This document shows positions 12,015 through 22,615 of a DNA stretch of 64,000 nucleotides, piece after piece. Each line of letters begins with the position of its first letter. The stretch's first letter is position 1. The DNA is from Bryoerythrophyllum caledonicum (lineage: Eukaryota > Streptophyta > Bryopsida > Pottiales > Pottiaceae): positions 22,144,462 to 22,208,461 of the forward strand of contig OZ020517.1 of NCBI GenBank assembly GCA_963971425.1, given 5' to 3'. The position numbers and the translations under genes are program-made. The notes beneath the pieces are model-generated. The model was not told where the DNA came from. It saw nothing but the letters and a program-made list of their open reading frames with translations, and ran no database searches.

Positions 12015-12685
12015 AGGTAAACCTCTAGTTAGGCGTTTATTAATTAGAAAAATGCTTGCCGAATTAAGTGGGAAAATATTTTATGACATTGCTGAAACTA
12101 GAGAAACCATGTATTTACAGATTTTGTCATTCAGAAGACATCAAAGGGGAGTGGGCCTTGGAAAAGCCTCCCTTCAAGGATGTGCATGCATGGAGGCTTT
12201 GATTTAGAACCCCAAAGTTCAAATCCCATGGATGTCAAATGTGCTAAATATAGAAATGTCTAATTTCTTGCCAAAAATAAATTTTGTTTTGATTTTGGAT
12301 GCCGAATGGCCTTTAGTCACTTTAATTAATTATTTGGCATGGAGGTGCCGAACTTGAGGTTCACCTACCGTATATGGAGAGAGGAGATAATTATACTATT
12401 ATTTTTCAGTGATAGCCATTAGAATTACAATTCCAACCCAAGTGATTTCATATTTTCCAATGAAAATTGAATTAGTTATGAATTTTCAAACTGTGGAGCC
12501 ATGTTTAGTGGGTGGCCAACAGTAGGTAACCCCCCTAACCAACGACCAAAAGTAAGGGTCTTAACTAATAGCAAACCTCCATTTGGAGCTCAGCTGGTGG
12601 TACTGGGATGGAAGAGGGTTGGATATACCCCAATTTTACAGGTGTTGGCTATGGATTTTTGTTGGTTATGGAGAGGCTTACCTTA
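12015..12685. repeat. Dispersed repeat, also at 25825-26140
   Basis: The right half (12365-12690) matches 25825-26140 in order: GAGATAATTATAC, CAGTGATAGCCATTAGAATT, CCAAAAGTAAGGGTC, CCATTTGGAG, GGTACTGGGATGGAAG, ATACCCCAATTTTA. The outer ends GTAGGTAAACCTCTAG and GAGAGGCTTACCTTA are roughly inverted, suggesting a decayed DNA element. Two frames of about 60 codons inside are not supported. Confidence 0.55.
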
Positions 12686-12719
12686 GTATTTGGATGACTG
12701 GCAAGACAAATTAGGATTG

Positions 12720-13616
12720 GCACTAGTGATCACTAACACGACTTGGTTGCGGATACCGATTTCAGAAGGAGTAATGTGTGAGGGCCCACTACTGTGGCTT
12801 CCACTACCATTTTCAGGCTTCCAGCATATTGCGCGCATGAGGTCCAAGAAATAAGCAAGGTGAGATTTCTCACCCTGCTTCTGTGATTAGACAAAGACAC
12901 AGGGTCCTAAAAGGGTGTTGTAGCGGGTCTTTTTGGCTGACACAAGGTGGCCATCCTCTAAATTTCATACTTTCTGGAAAACACTAAGGTGTGACATATT
13001 TGATACTATCACATTTTACATGATTTGTTTATAGTGTGATAGTATGAAGGTCCGTAAATAAACATAAGTGGAAACAATAATAAAGGTGGAAATCATACAT
13101 GCCGGCTCCAATCCGTAAAACACACAATGCTTCTATAGTACGTCCATAGCACACTACATACGGCGTATCAACCAGCCAAACCCTAGAGGAGCTTCCCAAT
13201 CAAGGAATTCACTATACCTGGAAACAAGTAATCCGCTATTCACATGGGACCCCATAAGCGTGTAACGTCTGAAGCTGTTTGTCTGATGGTAATGAACATG
13301 TCTGTTTGGATGATTCGGAAATTCTTAATGGGATTAAATATTGCTAGAGGGGAGTGGTGTGTGGGCTTTAGTTGGGATTTCACCTCTTGTTATTGTCACA
13401 CTTACACTACAAGTTTTGAGGAAAAAATAGTGATATTATTGAAAGTGATAGGGATATAAAACAAGGGAGTTTTGAACTAGGGAAATTGGTTTGGAGGGTT
13501 TGTGTTATAATTTTCAAGGTGTGCTGGTAACGAGGGTGATACTTTCAAGGGTACTCTGCCAATGGGACCCCGTTATTTTAGTATCACAAGTTTATTATGG
13601 AAAGTGCGCCCTCATC
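12720..13616. other. Spacer, no gene recognised
   Basis: Small hairpins occur (for example GATACTATCACA near 12996 mirrored by TGTGATAGTAT near 13037). Frames are short and show no recognised motif. Confidence 0.35.
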
Positions 13617-13620
13617 TTAA

Positions 13621-14545
13621 CCCCTAAATGACAAAAGTCAAGAGTTGGGCTTTTGCAAATCCATGGTTGCAATTTATATTTACAATTCTAGAACTTTTGT
13701 ACAAAGATACAAGAAGACAAGAAGTACATGAAAATGTCATTTATATTCTCATCGAACCTATGGAAAGAAAGGTATGTCATCTTAAAGAAAAACTTCTCGA
13801 GAGAGGGCATGCCGGGCAACTCCAAAAACTTTTGCTAGGTCACTCTATAATATGTGAGGTTTTCAATACTAGCAAGTAATAATATTTCCTTTCATATTGT
13901 AAAGAATTTTTTTTGTCTTTAGCGAAGACAACATATTTGCCCAAGTGAATCATTTTCCCATATTGTCACACATTGTTGGGCAAGGTACCAAGAAAACTTC
14001 TTCTTTTCCACATAAAATTAGTAAGAGATCTTCATGATTTCTTCCTTTTTATATTTCTACCACAAGATGTGGTGTAATCCTTCTTATTGACCATTTGAAT
14101 TATCATCGTTAAACACATTAGATTTAAAAATAAAAGTAAACCTAAATTGGCACTTTTTGAACCTCTACCTCTTGCACAATTGTTTTGAATATGCTACACC
14201 CTTTCACTACCTCTACAAATTGGTGTACAAGGAACTAATATTGTGATCAACATGATGATAATAAAGTTAGACCCTGTTTAGTGCAAAAATGTGACACCAA
14301 ATGAAGTCAAAGTTTGCTCATCCATTTAATGCAACGAATAAGTGAACAATTTTCTCTACTTCAAACACTAAATTTATAATCATTCAATCCATGCGGTCAA
14401 AGTTAATGAAATTCTAGGAGCACGTTACCTCATAGTCATAATCAAGTCCCTATAGTTAGAATTGGAAATACAAGTTTTTGTTTTCTTCTCCACTTGTTAC
14501 ACTAGAATCAACATTTTTGAAGAAAAAGTTTGTGACATGGATCCC
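13621..14545 (-). mobile_element. TTAA-flanked repeat family, inverted copy
   Basis: TTAACCCCTAAATGACAAAAG opens the segment as the mirror of the family right end. The family is then read backwards through GGCAAGGTACCAAG, TTTTCCACATAAAA and TCAATCCATGCGGTCAAAG. The 83-codon frame at 13628-13879 lies inside and is considered chance. Confidence 0.6.
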
Positions 14546-15231
14546 TATGTAGTGTATTTAAGAAACTTCTCGCTTTAGCTCTAAATTTGAATTTGAGTCC
14601 AACTAATGAAATGAGGGTTATGAAGTCTAGTTTCCATTCCAATTTGAAATCTTGAAAAATACACAAAATTGGATAAGTTATTGCAATTCAAACTTAGGGC
14701 GTATAACCGATTTTTTAAATTTTACCCAAACACGGAATTTTCATTTACACCACAAATTTTGTTCCTACAATGTACACGTGAGATGGAATTCTCAAAATTT
14801 TGAAGCATACTTTGAATTTGATATGAAATTTCTTCACTTTCTCTTCAAAAAATCACAATAAATTCAAAATTTTCCAATTTTTTGGTCAAAATTTTTGACA
14901 TGAAAAAAACATGTGATCTCATCTCTGGAAAATGAAAATAAAATAAAATTCCACTTACATTTCAGAGATGAAAAATCAGAGCACACATTAGAATGGAAAT
15001 AGGGGTCGATTTCACGATCATAGGCTCCGTCCTTGAAGGGTCAATAAGCCTACCCTCTAAGCAGAGGCACATGACAACCATACGGGGCTTCATCTTCCAG
15101 ATATGGTCCCTAGAAGTCCGGGTTGGGCTCTCCATGCCCACACCAATTTCATGGTAAAATCTGATATGGTTCCTAACAGAACCAAGTTGGTTACCCTCTT
15201 CTGATTTACCTTTTTAATCATAATATTACCA

Positions 15232-15380
15232 CAACGTTCCCGTTGTGTTCCCAATGAGTTCCCATGTTGTTCTCCAAAGTTCCCAACGTGTTCTCAACTG
15301 TACCACAACGTTGCCATGTGTTCCCAATGCATTCCCCATGTTCCCAAAGAGCTCCCAATGTGTTTTCATTGGAAACCAAT
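15232..15380. repeat. Imperfect GTTCCCAA minisatellite
   Basis: The word GTTCCCAA or a one-base variant recurs about ten times with spacing of 12 to 25 bases, interspersed with CAACGTT and CATGTGT. Short frames on both strands result from the repeat. The same tract is at 32992-33140 in copy B. Confidence 0.6.
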
Positions 15381-15414
15381 TTTGATCTTTTGTTTAGTAG
15401 GACCAACCATCAAT

Positions 15415-15728
15415 CGTTGGGGCTCCAACAAAGGGAGCGCCCAGGGCGAATTGACCCCCTCGTTGGTACTTACCCGAGAGGGCCAAGAGGTGGTGGGACC
15501 AAACCTGGCCCCTATTTTGTTTTTGGATGGGGCCCAATTTATAACAAGGGAGGGTCCTCCACGATAGACAATGGCCAGAGGCCCCAAATTTGTCAATTTT
15601 TTTTTTCTTCCAAAAAAAGCCTTTGGACCCCCAAAATAAGAGGGCCAAAAAAATGACCCCATGCAATTAAGACGGGGCCCACCTTGGGTAAGTACCAACG
15701 AGGGGTTCAATTCGCCCTAGGCCCAACG
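15415..15728. mobile_element. 314 bp MITE upstream of the lectin gene (CGTTGGG family)
   Basis: Left CGTTGGGGCTCC with AGGGCGAATTGACCCCCTCG and TTGGTACTTACCC is mirrored at the right by GGGTAAGTACCAACGAGGGG, AATTCGCCCT and CCCAACG, giving arms of about 60 bases. It lies ~0.73 kb before the lectin ATG. Frames on both strands (up to 130 codons) simply run through the palindrome. Copy B: 33175-33488. Confidence 0.75.
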
Positions 15729-15872
15729 AAGCTCATCCGCGCACATGTGCATGAGCTTTCTGCCACTGCCACTGCCCACAATTCTACTACGCACGTGGAA
15801 TTATGTGGAACCAAACTAAGGCGATCACCCATCCCACGAGAAACGCAAGCATCCGTGGATTTGCCAAAATAC

Positions 15873-16118
15873 CCCGGTCGAGCGTTGCACCAAGCCTCAG
15901 GCTTGGAAGGACCGTGGGGGAGGGTAGGGACAAAACCCGATTTTATGTTGGAGGGGGGCCCTACATGATCCTAAGGGGCCCGGTGAGGGTAATTTGAGGC
16001 CACAGGTCCCAATTTTGTAAAAAGAAAAACCAAAAAAAGCTTCTAGAACCCTGAATTGGGCAGGGCCAGAAAAATGGACCCACCTCAGGCTGAGGTTTAG
16101 TGCAACGCTCGACCAGGG
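15873..16118. mobile_element. 246 bp MITE-like repeat (GTCGAGC family), copy c, upstream of the lectin gene
   Basis: Left end CCGGTCGAGCGTTGCACCAA and the mirror-image right end TTAGTGCAACGCTCGACCAG are nearly perfect inverted repeats. The interior matches the copies at 2487 and 3653. It ends ~340 bases before the lectin start codon, so it may lie in or near the promoter. Copy B: 33633-33878. Confidence 0.75.
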
Positions 16119-16302
16119 CCAATAAAGAGATCCAGCATCCGTATGTCAAACAATAAGAGTCATGAACACATACAGCTAGCCGTGCTGTACCTGGACCTCT
16201 GTTTATTTGGAGCTGATGTCATGTCAGTACGAAAATCAATGTTCCACTCTCACGAGCCTTGTGCATGGCTGAATCTGCTCCATGGTCTTTGCCACAGAAG
16301 GG

Positions 16303-16310
16303 TATACATA
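16303..16310 (+). promoter_or_regulatory. Possible TATA box of the lectin gene
   Basis: TATACATA lies 157 bases before the lectin ATG, between the upstream MITE and the coding region, at a distance that would give a 5' leader of about 120 bases. This rests on position and motif only. Copy B: 34063-34070. Confidence 0.3.
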
Positions 16311-16459
16311 TGCGCCTCATGGTGACACATTTCTCACCATTCGCAACTGAATCTCAGCTCGTCGACTTCACATCTGCGCTAGCTACTAGCTGTGTACAGT
16401 TTCAAGTCCACCTGATCCCTCTTCCGTCGTCCCCGCAGTAGCTAGTACTACTAGTCACC

Positions 16460-17131
16460 ATGTCTTACTCCATCAGCGTGAGGGTGATCCAGCAGAGCGA
16501 CCCCAGCCACCGGTTCAGCATCGTGGAGAAGACCAACTGGCACTACGCCCGTGGAGGCACCTGGGCCGAGTGCAACGGCGTGCACACGCTCACCATGGGC
16601 GGCAGCGGCACCTCGGGCATGCTGCGCTTCAAGAACCACTCGGGCGAGTACTTCCTGGTGGCGCTGGGCGTGCACAACTACAAGCGGTGGTGCGACATCG
16701 TGACGGACGCCAAGCGCACCGACAAGGGCGCGGTGGTGAACTCGACGTACTACGATGACAAGCCGGGCAGCCGCTACGGGATGCTGTGGAAGCAGCTGCC
16801 GCATCTGGAGAAGACGACGGGGAAAGGCGTGAAGGTGAAGGTGGACTTCTGCCAGGGGGAGGGCCACTGCCTCCAGGCCACCATCACCATCACCAACTTG
16901 TCCCCGACATGTCCTCAGCCTCATCACTGTCACCCTCATCCGAAGACATGTCCTCAGCCTCAGCACCCTCACTGTCACCCTCATCCGAAGACATGTCCTC
17001 AGCCTCAGCAGCCTCACTGTCACCCTCATCCGAAGACATGTCCTCAGCCTCAGCAGCCTCACTGTCACCCTCATCCGAAGACATGTCCTCAGCCGAGGAC
17101 ATCATGTCACCCTAAGCCGCATTGTAGGTGA
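16460..17131 (+). CDS. Fungal-fruit-body-type (ABL-like) lectin with Cys/His/Pro repeat tail, copy A
   Basis: A 223-residue protein in one exon, starting at the ATG in CACCATGTCT. Residues 1-147 match the fungal fruit body lectin family (Agaricus bisporus lectin type, a sugar-binding beta sandwich). The hallmarks WHYARGGTW (27-35), LTMGGSGTSG (44-53) and GVHNYKRWCDIVTD (70-83) contain the Ser-Gly, Asn and Asp-Ile-Thr positions that in that family contact T-antigen or GlcNAc. There is no signal peptide, as is usual for the family, so a cytosolic location is likely. Residues 148-223 form an unusual tail: about four units of the type HCHPHPKTCPQPQQP, rich in Cys, His and Pro and plausibly metal binding or disulfide forming. 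The coding part is far richer in GC than its surroundings. Plant homologues are known from liverworts and mosses. The family call is firm; the tail function is inference. Confidence 0.9.
   Translation: MSYSISVRVIQQSDPSHRFSIVEKTNWHYARGGTWAECNGVHTLTMGGSGTSGMLRFKNHSGEYFLVALGVHNYKRWCDIVTDAKRTDKGAVVNSTYYDDKPGSRYGMLWKQLPHLEKTTGKGVKVKVDFCQGEGHCLQATITITNLSPTCPQPHHCHPHPKTCPQPQHPHCHPHPKTCPQPQQPHCHPHPKTCPQPQQPHCHPHPKTCPQPRTSCHPKPHCR
16909..17110 (+). repeat. 45 bp coding minisatellite in the lectin tail
   Basis: One 39-base unit (16909-16947), three 45-base units (16948-16992, 16993-17037, 17038-17082) and a partial unit follow each other with few changes. Each unit begins ATGTCCTCAGCC and ends CATCCGAAGAC. 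Because 45 is a multiple of three, copy number can change without a frameshift. Copy B: 34669-34870. Confidence 0.95.
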
Positions 17132-17264
17132 CTGTTTGTCGGTGGAGTTGTGGATCCAGTCTGAGTATGTAATGTAGAGAACTTCAGATTATGCTTGTCT
17201 GTGGAGTTGCAGATCGAGTCTGAGTAAGTAGTAAAGAGTGTAGAGAGCTTCCGATCATCCTAAA
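17132..17264 (+). other. Lectin 3' flank with a duplicated ~65 bp segment
   Basis: Two related stretches follow the stop codon: one from CTGTTTGTCGGTGGAGTTG, the other from GCTTGTCTGTGGAGTTG. Each continues with AGTCTGAGTA and GTAGAGA-CTTC. This looks like a tandem duplication in the presumed 3' untranslated region. No terminator can be named for a plant gene. Confidence 0.5.
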
Positions 17265-17430
17265 AGCTACCTGTACATTTTCAATATAGAAAAATTCAAT
17301 ATACGAGATCAGTGTTTTAGATTTTCCGATCATGCACCATCAGAGAAACTCCTTAAAAAGGTTAAGATTTGAAGCTTGAAAACCACTTCAAACACGCAAT
17401 TAAGCAATTATGCACTTAGCCAAGTGCACT
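17265..17430 (+). repeat. Dispersed repeat family X, left-end fragment after the lectin gene
   Basis: The stretch CATTTTCAATATAGAAAAAT, ACGAGATCAGTG, CATGCACCATCAGAGAAACT and AGCTTGAAAACCACTT matches 29235-29385 downstream of the bestrophin gene. The last 45 bases (CACGCAATTAAGCAATTATG and on) match 23320-23375 in reverse. Copy B: 35025-35190. Confidence 0.7.
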
Positions 17431-18254
17431 GGTTGATGGTAGAAAGCCGCAAGTTTTTCGCTCCTAACTTTAAAAAAATCAAAATTTGGCAAGAGCTTAG
17501 TTTGTTTTTTGTCACAAAATTTTGGTGTTTGTCGTGTCAAACATTGACATCTTCATGTTCATATAAGTGATATATTTTTGATATTTGCTACCTTTTTTTA
17601 GAAAATATATGATTTCTAATCTAGTTTGAAAATCGTGCTACAAAATTTTAATCATGTGCCCAAAGAGATTATAAATGTGTTTTGAGTTATTATAGGATTT
17701 TAGAGTACTGCACTACAAATACAATGTGTAAGAGATACAAAAATATATATGCAATTTCCTAAGACAATGTAAAGTACCTCACTGTATTTTATATGCAAAA
17801 ACATACATAATCAAACAATTCCACACTATTGCTGAGAGATTCTAAAATCAAACATATCATATGGACCACCCAATATATAAATATATACCACCTACTAAAC
17901 GATAGACACATCTTAAACTGCATTATACTAACGTATTTGCCACCTAAACTGCGTGCATGCTCTACTATAGTATAAAGCTCCAAGGCTCAAAGCTCATCTT
18001 CTAGGGCAACGACTCCCTCCACGTGTCCAATGGCGCTACCTACCATAGCAGACAGTTTATGATCCTGCACTTGACGATCTTCCACGTCTTCAATGCTAAT
18101 GGACGGGAATAATCCGTCACCCACATAAAGGCGCTCGACTCATCCATTCCGCGATCCACCAGCTGTGGCTCTCCCAGATTCTGTCATTTTTTGGTGGTGC
18201 CATGACGCAACACTCAAAAAACCTGTAAATCATTACGAAACCATAGTCATTATT
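17431..18254. other. AT-rich spacer, no gene recognised
   Basis: Only short frames are present and no repeated family was identified. Copy B equivalent: 35191-36014. Confidence 0.4.
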
Positions 18255-18960
18255 AGTATGGAATAAGAATTTTTGAACCTCCACTCATTGCACAATTTTT
18301 TTGAATAGGCTACACCCCTTGTCTACCTCTAAAAGCTTTTGCACTACACAAGATCTAAATCCAATACCATTATGTTAAGCATGTTGTTAGTTCTTTGGTG
18401 AAATAGCGTATCAATCCAAATCAGTTATTTTCACACATTGTCACACATTTTTGGCGAAGGTACCAAAAAATCTTCTACCTTTCCACATAAAACTATGAGA
18501 TCTTTGTATGATCCACTTCTGATTTTTCCTACGACATTATGTGATGTAAACCTTCTTATTGACCATTTGGATTTTCATTTAAAACAATAGCAAGTTCACA
18601 AAAAAATATAACGTGAATTGAGAATTTTTGAACCTCCACTCATTGCACAATTTTTTTGAATATGCTACACTTCTTGTCTACCTCTAAAAATTGGTATACA
18701 GCAAACTAACGTCATGCTTAACATCATGGTAATTAATTGAGACCTTTTATAGTGCAAAAGTTGGACACCATTTGAAGTCAAAGTCTGCTGATCCAGAAAA
18801 CGCCGGGAAGAAAATGAGCCTTTTCACTACTTCAAACATTATAATCTTTCAATCCGTGCTGTTAGACTTTATGAAATTTTGTGAGTATATTACTTAATAA
18901 GTCGTAATTGAGATCCTACGGTTAAAACTACAAAAAAAATTCATTTTTTCTTCATTGCTA
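18255..18960 (-). mobile_element. TTAA-flanked repeat family, two overlapping inverted fragments
   Basis: Family landmarks in reverse orientation (TTTTTGAACCTCCACTCATTG, GGCTACACCCCTTGTCTACC, CCTTCTTATTGACCATTTGG) occur twice in part. A second fragment therefore interrupts or duplicates the first. Terminal sequences are missing. Copy B: 36015-36720. Confidence 0.55.
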
Positions 18961-19198
18961 ATTGCACTAAAACAAACATTATTAATGATTTTTGGATGAG
19001 ATATTCTCTAGATCATTCATGGACCAAGGTACTTGGGGTATCAATATGGAGGGTATCACCATTAGGGTATAAGTTCCTGGGTACCATTACCGATTATCAC
19101 CCAAGGTTTCAATTTGGGGTATCTATTTAGGGTTTGGATTAGGGTTTTGGAATTAGGGTATCAATTAAGGATATCAATTGCACCTTTTGGTAGTGTTA

Positions 19199-20980
19199 GG
19201 AGGGGTGTGCGCGCGCACACCCCTCGCAGTAGATGTGAAGAGGCTGTGAGTGTGAGCGTGTAGGGTTTGGAGGAGAGAGACAATGAAGGTGTGGGAGAGA
19301 GGGGCTAGTGAGGGCGGGGAAGGTGTGAGGGAGGAGAGGGAGATAAGTAGTGGGCGGCTAGGGTTTGGGAGAGAGAAGGAGAATAGGAGTGAGGATTAAG
19401 AAGTTTGTGATAGAGGCCGCACCTGCGTGCTCGTAGTCTGGGGTGATCCCGTGATCTTGCTCTTAGCTGCGGTGATTCCCTGCAAGGTCGCGCCACGCCT
19501 GCAACCTCGATGACCGAGTCCGCTGCTGAAAGAGAACGCGATCGCGGCGCATCAGGGTGATCCCGTCGGTGCTGCAGAGTCCGGGTGATCCGCCACTGCT
19601 GTTGAAGGTGATCTTACCGCTGCTCCGTGACGTCGGTCTTGATCGACCAACACGAGCAAGATGGCCATGACGAGCACGAGCACGAGCAAGATGGCCAGGA
19701 CGAGCACGAGCAAGATGGCCAGGACGAGCACGAGCAAGATGGCTGGACGAGCACGAGTAAGATCGCCAGCACGAGCAAAAGATCGTAAGATCGCCACGAG
19801 AGCATGAGATCAAGAGCAAGATCGCCTTAAACATTGTTGCCTCGAACTTGAGCAAGATCGCCTTAAACATTGTTGCCTCGAACTTGAGCAAGATCGCCTC
19901 GCACATTGATCGCCTCGATCAAGAGCAAAATCGTCTCAATTTGAGATCAAGACCACGATGCGCAAGGGCCGCGCCATTCAGATTAATGTTCGAGGCAGCA
20001 GAGATGCGGCGATCTTGATCGAGATGTTCGAGGCGCAAGATCTGTTCGAGGCGCAAGCTCAAACTGAGGCGAGGGCGACGCCATCCAGATCCTCCTCCTG
20101 GGCCTCAGGTAAGAGTATTCTCCTCGGACATCCAACATATTACACATTTCCAACCAGTTCTGTAGGATTTTCACGTCGTGGGTTCAGAGTATAGAGCTGA
20201 TTGGCAACACTCAAGTGTGGCACTACTGCTCCTGTAGCGGTGCTGTCTTCGAGAGCTGTAGTTGGAAGCCATGTTGCGCAGCTGGGTGCCGTCCGCTTGC
20301 CTGCAAGAAGCTGCTGCACTAGAAGCGGAGCAATCAGCACCAGCCATAAACCTCAGGTAAGAACATTCTCCACGAATATCCAACATATTGCACATTTTCA
20401 ACCAGTTCTGTAGGATTCTCACGTCATGTGTCCAGATTTGTGAAATGGAACCGGATGAGTGAATAACTCGTTCAGGGTTCAGAGATAAAGCTCTACCAAT
20501 CGAGGAGAGAGCTGGTTGAGAGTTTAGAGATGTCAGTTGAGTATAGAGCTGGTTTAGGATTTAGGGATGTCAATCGAAACCAGTTATGTAGAGAGGTGGT
20601 TTAGGGTCTTGAGCTGTAGAAGGAATCCAGCTAAGTTTGAGGTGTTGACCTTGGTTGCCAGAAAGGAAGCTCGGTGAGAAATTCCAAGGTTCTAGTGGCG
20701 CTAGTAGCAGCGGTCCATCCATCCTTGCCTGGAAGCATTGGTGAGACAACGACCATGGGGTTTTGGGAGAGGTTTTGGTGCTTGTGCAGATCTACGGTTA
20801 TAGAGGACATTTTGGAGATGTTGGGTGGAGGAGCAGTTGTTGGGGGTATGCGCGCGCACACCTCTAGTCTATGGAACTCCATTGGATCATTTAGGATCTC
20901 ATGGGAACGTGGCGGCTAGGGTTTAAGGATTTAGGGTTTGGGTTCCTACTGGCGGCGGCTAGGGTTTGGGTAGTGGGCTG
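19199..20980. other. GC-richer region with palindromes, minisatellite and duplicated splice-donor segment; no coding gene recognised
   Basis: The region starts with a perfect palindrome, AGGGGTGTGCGCGCGCACAC plus CCCT (19201-19224), and ends near a related one (GGTATGCGCGCGCACACCTC, about 20846). Between them lie G-rich TAGGGTTTGG words, a 24-base minisatellite (19650-19760), a 37-base direct repeat (19827-19900, TTGTTGCCTCGAACTTGAGC) and two ~80-base copies of a segment containing CCTCAGGTAAGA (20103-20180, 20348-20425). Frames of 60-147 codons on the minus strand follow the repeats and look non-coding. It could be a transcribed noncoding locus or a decayed gene. Copy B: 36959-38740. Confidence 0.45.
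19650..19760. repeat. 24 bp minisatellite (CACGAGCAAGATGGCCAGGA type)
   Basis: About four and a half units of 23 to 30 bases repeat CACGAGCAAGATGGCC and GACGAG. They create open frames on the minus strand (Leu/Val-rich or Ser/Cys-rich) that I reject as proteins. Copy B: 37410-37520. Confidence 0.85.
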
Positions 20981-20999
20981 ATTTGTGTAGCTGCACCCA

Positions 21000-21589
21000 C
21001 AGATTCACAGCTTCAATTGTGATTTTGATGTCACTCAGTAGTTGATGACTTCCATCATGTATAAACACTCAACTTTGCTTGAATTTGACGTTTTGAACAA
21101 ATATGAATTGTCTATTTCTAATTAGCAATGATTGAAAGTTAGGAAAGCTTACCTTGTTTACAAAAATTCTTTCTTAGCACAAATTTGCTGCTCCGGTGTG
21201 CACACCACACGCAAAGCCTACAAAAATTAGTACAAGAAATAAAAATTGACATAGCTTCAACATGTTTGCATGAGAGCTCACCTTCGAGAGTGGGAAGAGA
21301 AGAGACCTTTAGGGTTTGTAAGGAAACCTTACATGCAAGTTCAAACCTTGTACCTCAAGGTGATGTGTACGCCATCAAACAATGATGTCCCTACCGCTAA
21401 CACTTGCAACATACTTTGAGGTAATCAATTATTTCTATACATATTTCAGATTGATTCTTGATCGATCTTCTATACTGTGTTGTTTGTAGAATAACCTTTA
21501 TGTAGATGTACAATTCTTTTGTTTTTATTAGCAATTGTATCAAGTTCGAATGGTGTCAATAACAGTAAGTAATATTATTTGTTTTCGTA
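21000..21589. other. Spacer, no gene recognised
   Basis: Contains a 66-codon frame (21185-21385) without a recognised motif. Copy B equivalent: 38760-39349. Confidence 0.35.
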
Positions 21590-22111
21590 TCGATAAAATA
21601 CATTTGTTGTCTTTAGTGAAAATTTCTACATTAACCTAAGTCAATTGCACATACACATGGTCACACATTGTTAGGCAAGGTACAAACTAAACTTCTTCCT
21701 TTCCACATAAAGCTTAGAGATCTATATATTAATTTCATTTTATTTTCTTTATAAAAAGATCTGGTGTAAACCTTCTTATTGACCATTTGAATTCTCATTC
21801 TAAAACATGATGAGGTCATCAAAAAATAAAGCACAATTTGATAAATTTTAAATCTCCACTCGTTGTACAATTGTTTCGACTATGCTACACCCTTTGTCTA
21901 CCTTTCAAAATTCTTGTACAAAAAAATTACATCAAAATTAATAGGATGGCAATGAACTTAAACATTATGTAGTGCAAAAACAAAAACTCCAACTACAATC
22001 AAAGTTTGCTTATCAACACAACCTAGGAAAGAAAATTAACCGTGTTCTGTATTTTGAACACTATAATCTTTTAATCCGTGCGGTAAAAATTTACAAAATT
22101 TTGTGAGGACG
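21590..22111 (-). mobile_element. TTAA-flanked repeat family, inverted fragment
   Basis: Family landmarks in reverse (AGGCAAGGTACAAAC, TTTCCACATAAAG, CTTATTGACCATTTGAATT, CCGTGCGGTAAAAATTTAC) end where a forward copy begins at 22112. The two fragments are head to head. Copy B: 39350-39871. Confidence 0.55.
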
Positions 22112-22615
22112 TCCTTAACTCCTAAGGCATTGTGACAGTTCACATCGAAAACATTTCAAACTGTTCGATTCTAGTGCAATGTATAAAGAAGGAAACAAAA
22201 ATTGTTTATCTCTTCTTTTAACCGTATGATCTAAATGAAGACGTGGTAAATTACAGATTCACAAAATTTTATAAAGTTTGACCACACCAATCAGAAAATT
22301 ATGGTGTTTGAAGTCAAGCAAATGGTTCATTTTATTTCCTGCGTTTACCGAATCAACAGACTTTGACTTCACTTGATGTCAAATTATTGCACTACACAAT
22401 ATCTAAACCCAATACCATCGTGTTAAGCATGATGTTAGTTCCTTATACACGAATTTTTAGATGTAGAAGAGGGCAGTAGCATATTCAAACAACTATGCAA
22501 GAAGTCCAGGTTCAGAAATTCCCAATTATCGTTTTATTTTTTTGTGAACTTCAGATATTTTAGATTGACAATCCAAATGATCAACAGGAAGATTTACACT
22601 GCATTTTTTCATGGG
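22112..22615 (+). mobile_element. TTAA-flanked repeat family, forward fragment
   Basis: Begins CCTTAACTCCTAAGGCATTG (left end of the family) and runs through TTTGAAGTCAAGCAAATGG to about 22610, where unrelated sequence starts. The right half of the element is missing. Copy B: 39872-40375. Confidence 0.6.

Noticed and set aside
16451-17074. 207-codon minus-strand frame antisense to the lectin, and two more frames (16786-17115 plus strand, 16890-17105 minus strand)
   Set aside because: They are by-products of GC-rich codons and a 45-base repeat that is a multiple of three. The plus-strand lectin frame has clear family homology.
19463-19906. 147-codon minus-strand frame and overlapping Leu/Val- or Cys-rich frames
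   Set aside because: They follow the 24-base minisatellite and the 37-base direct repeat, and have no recognisable domain.
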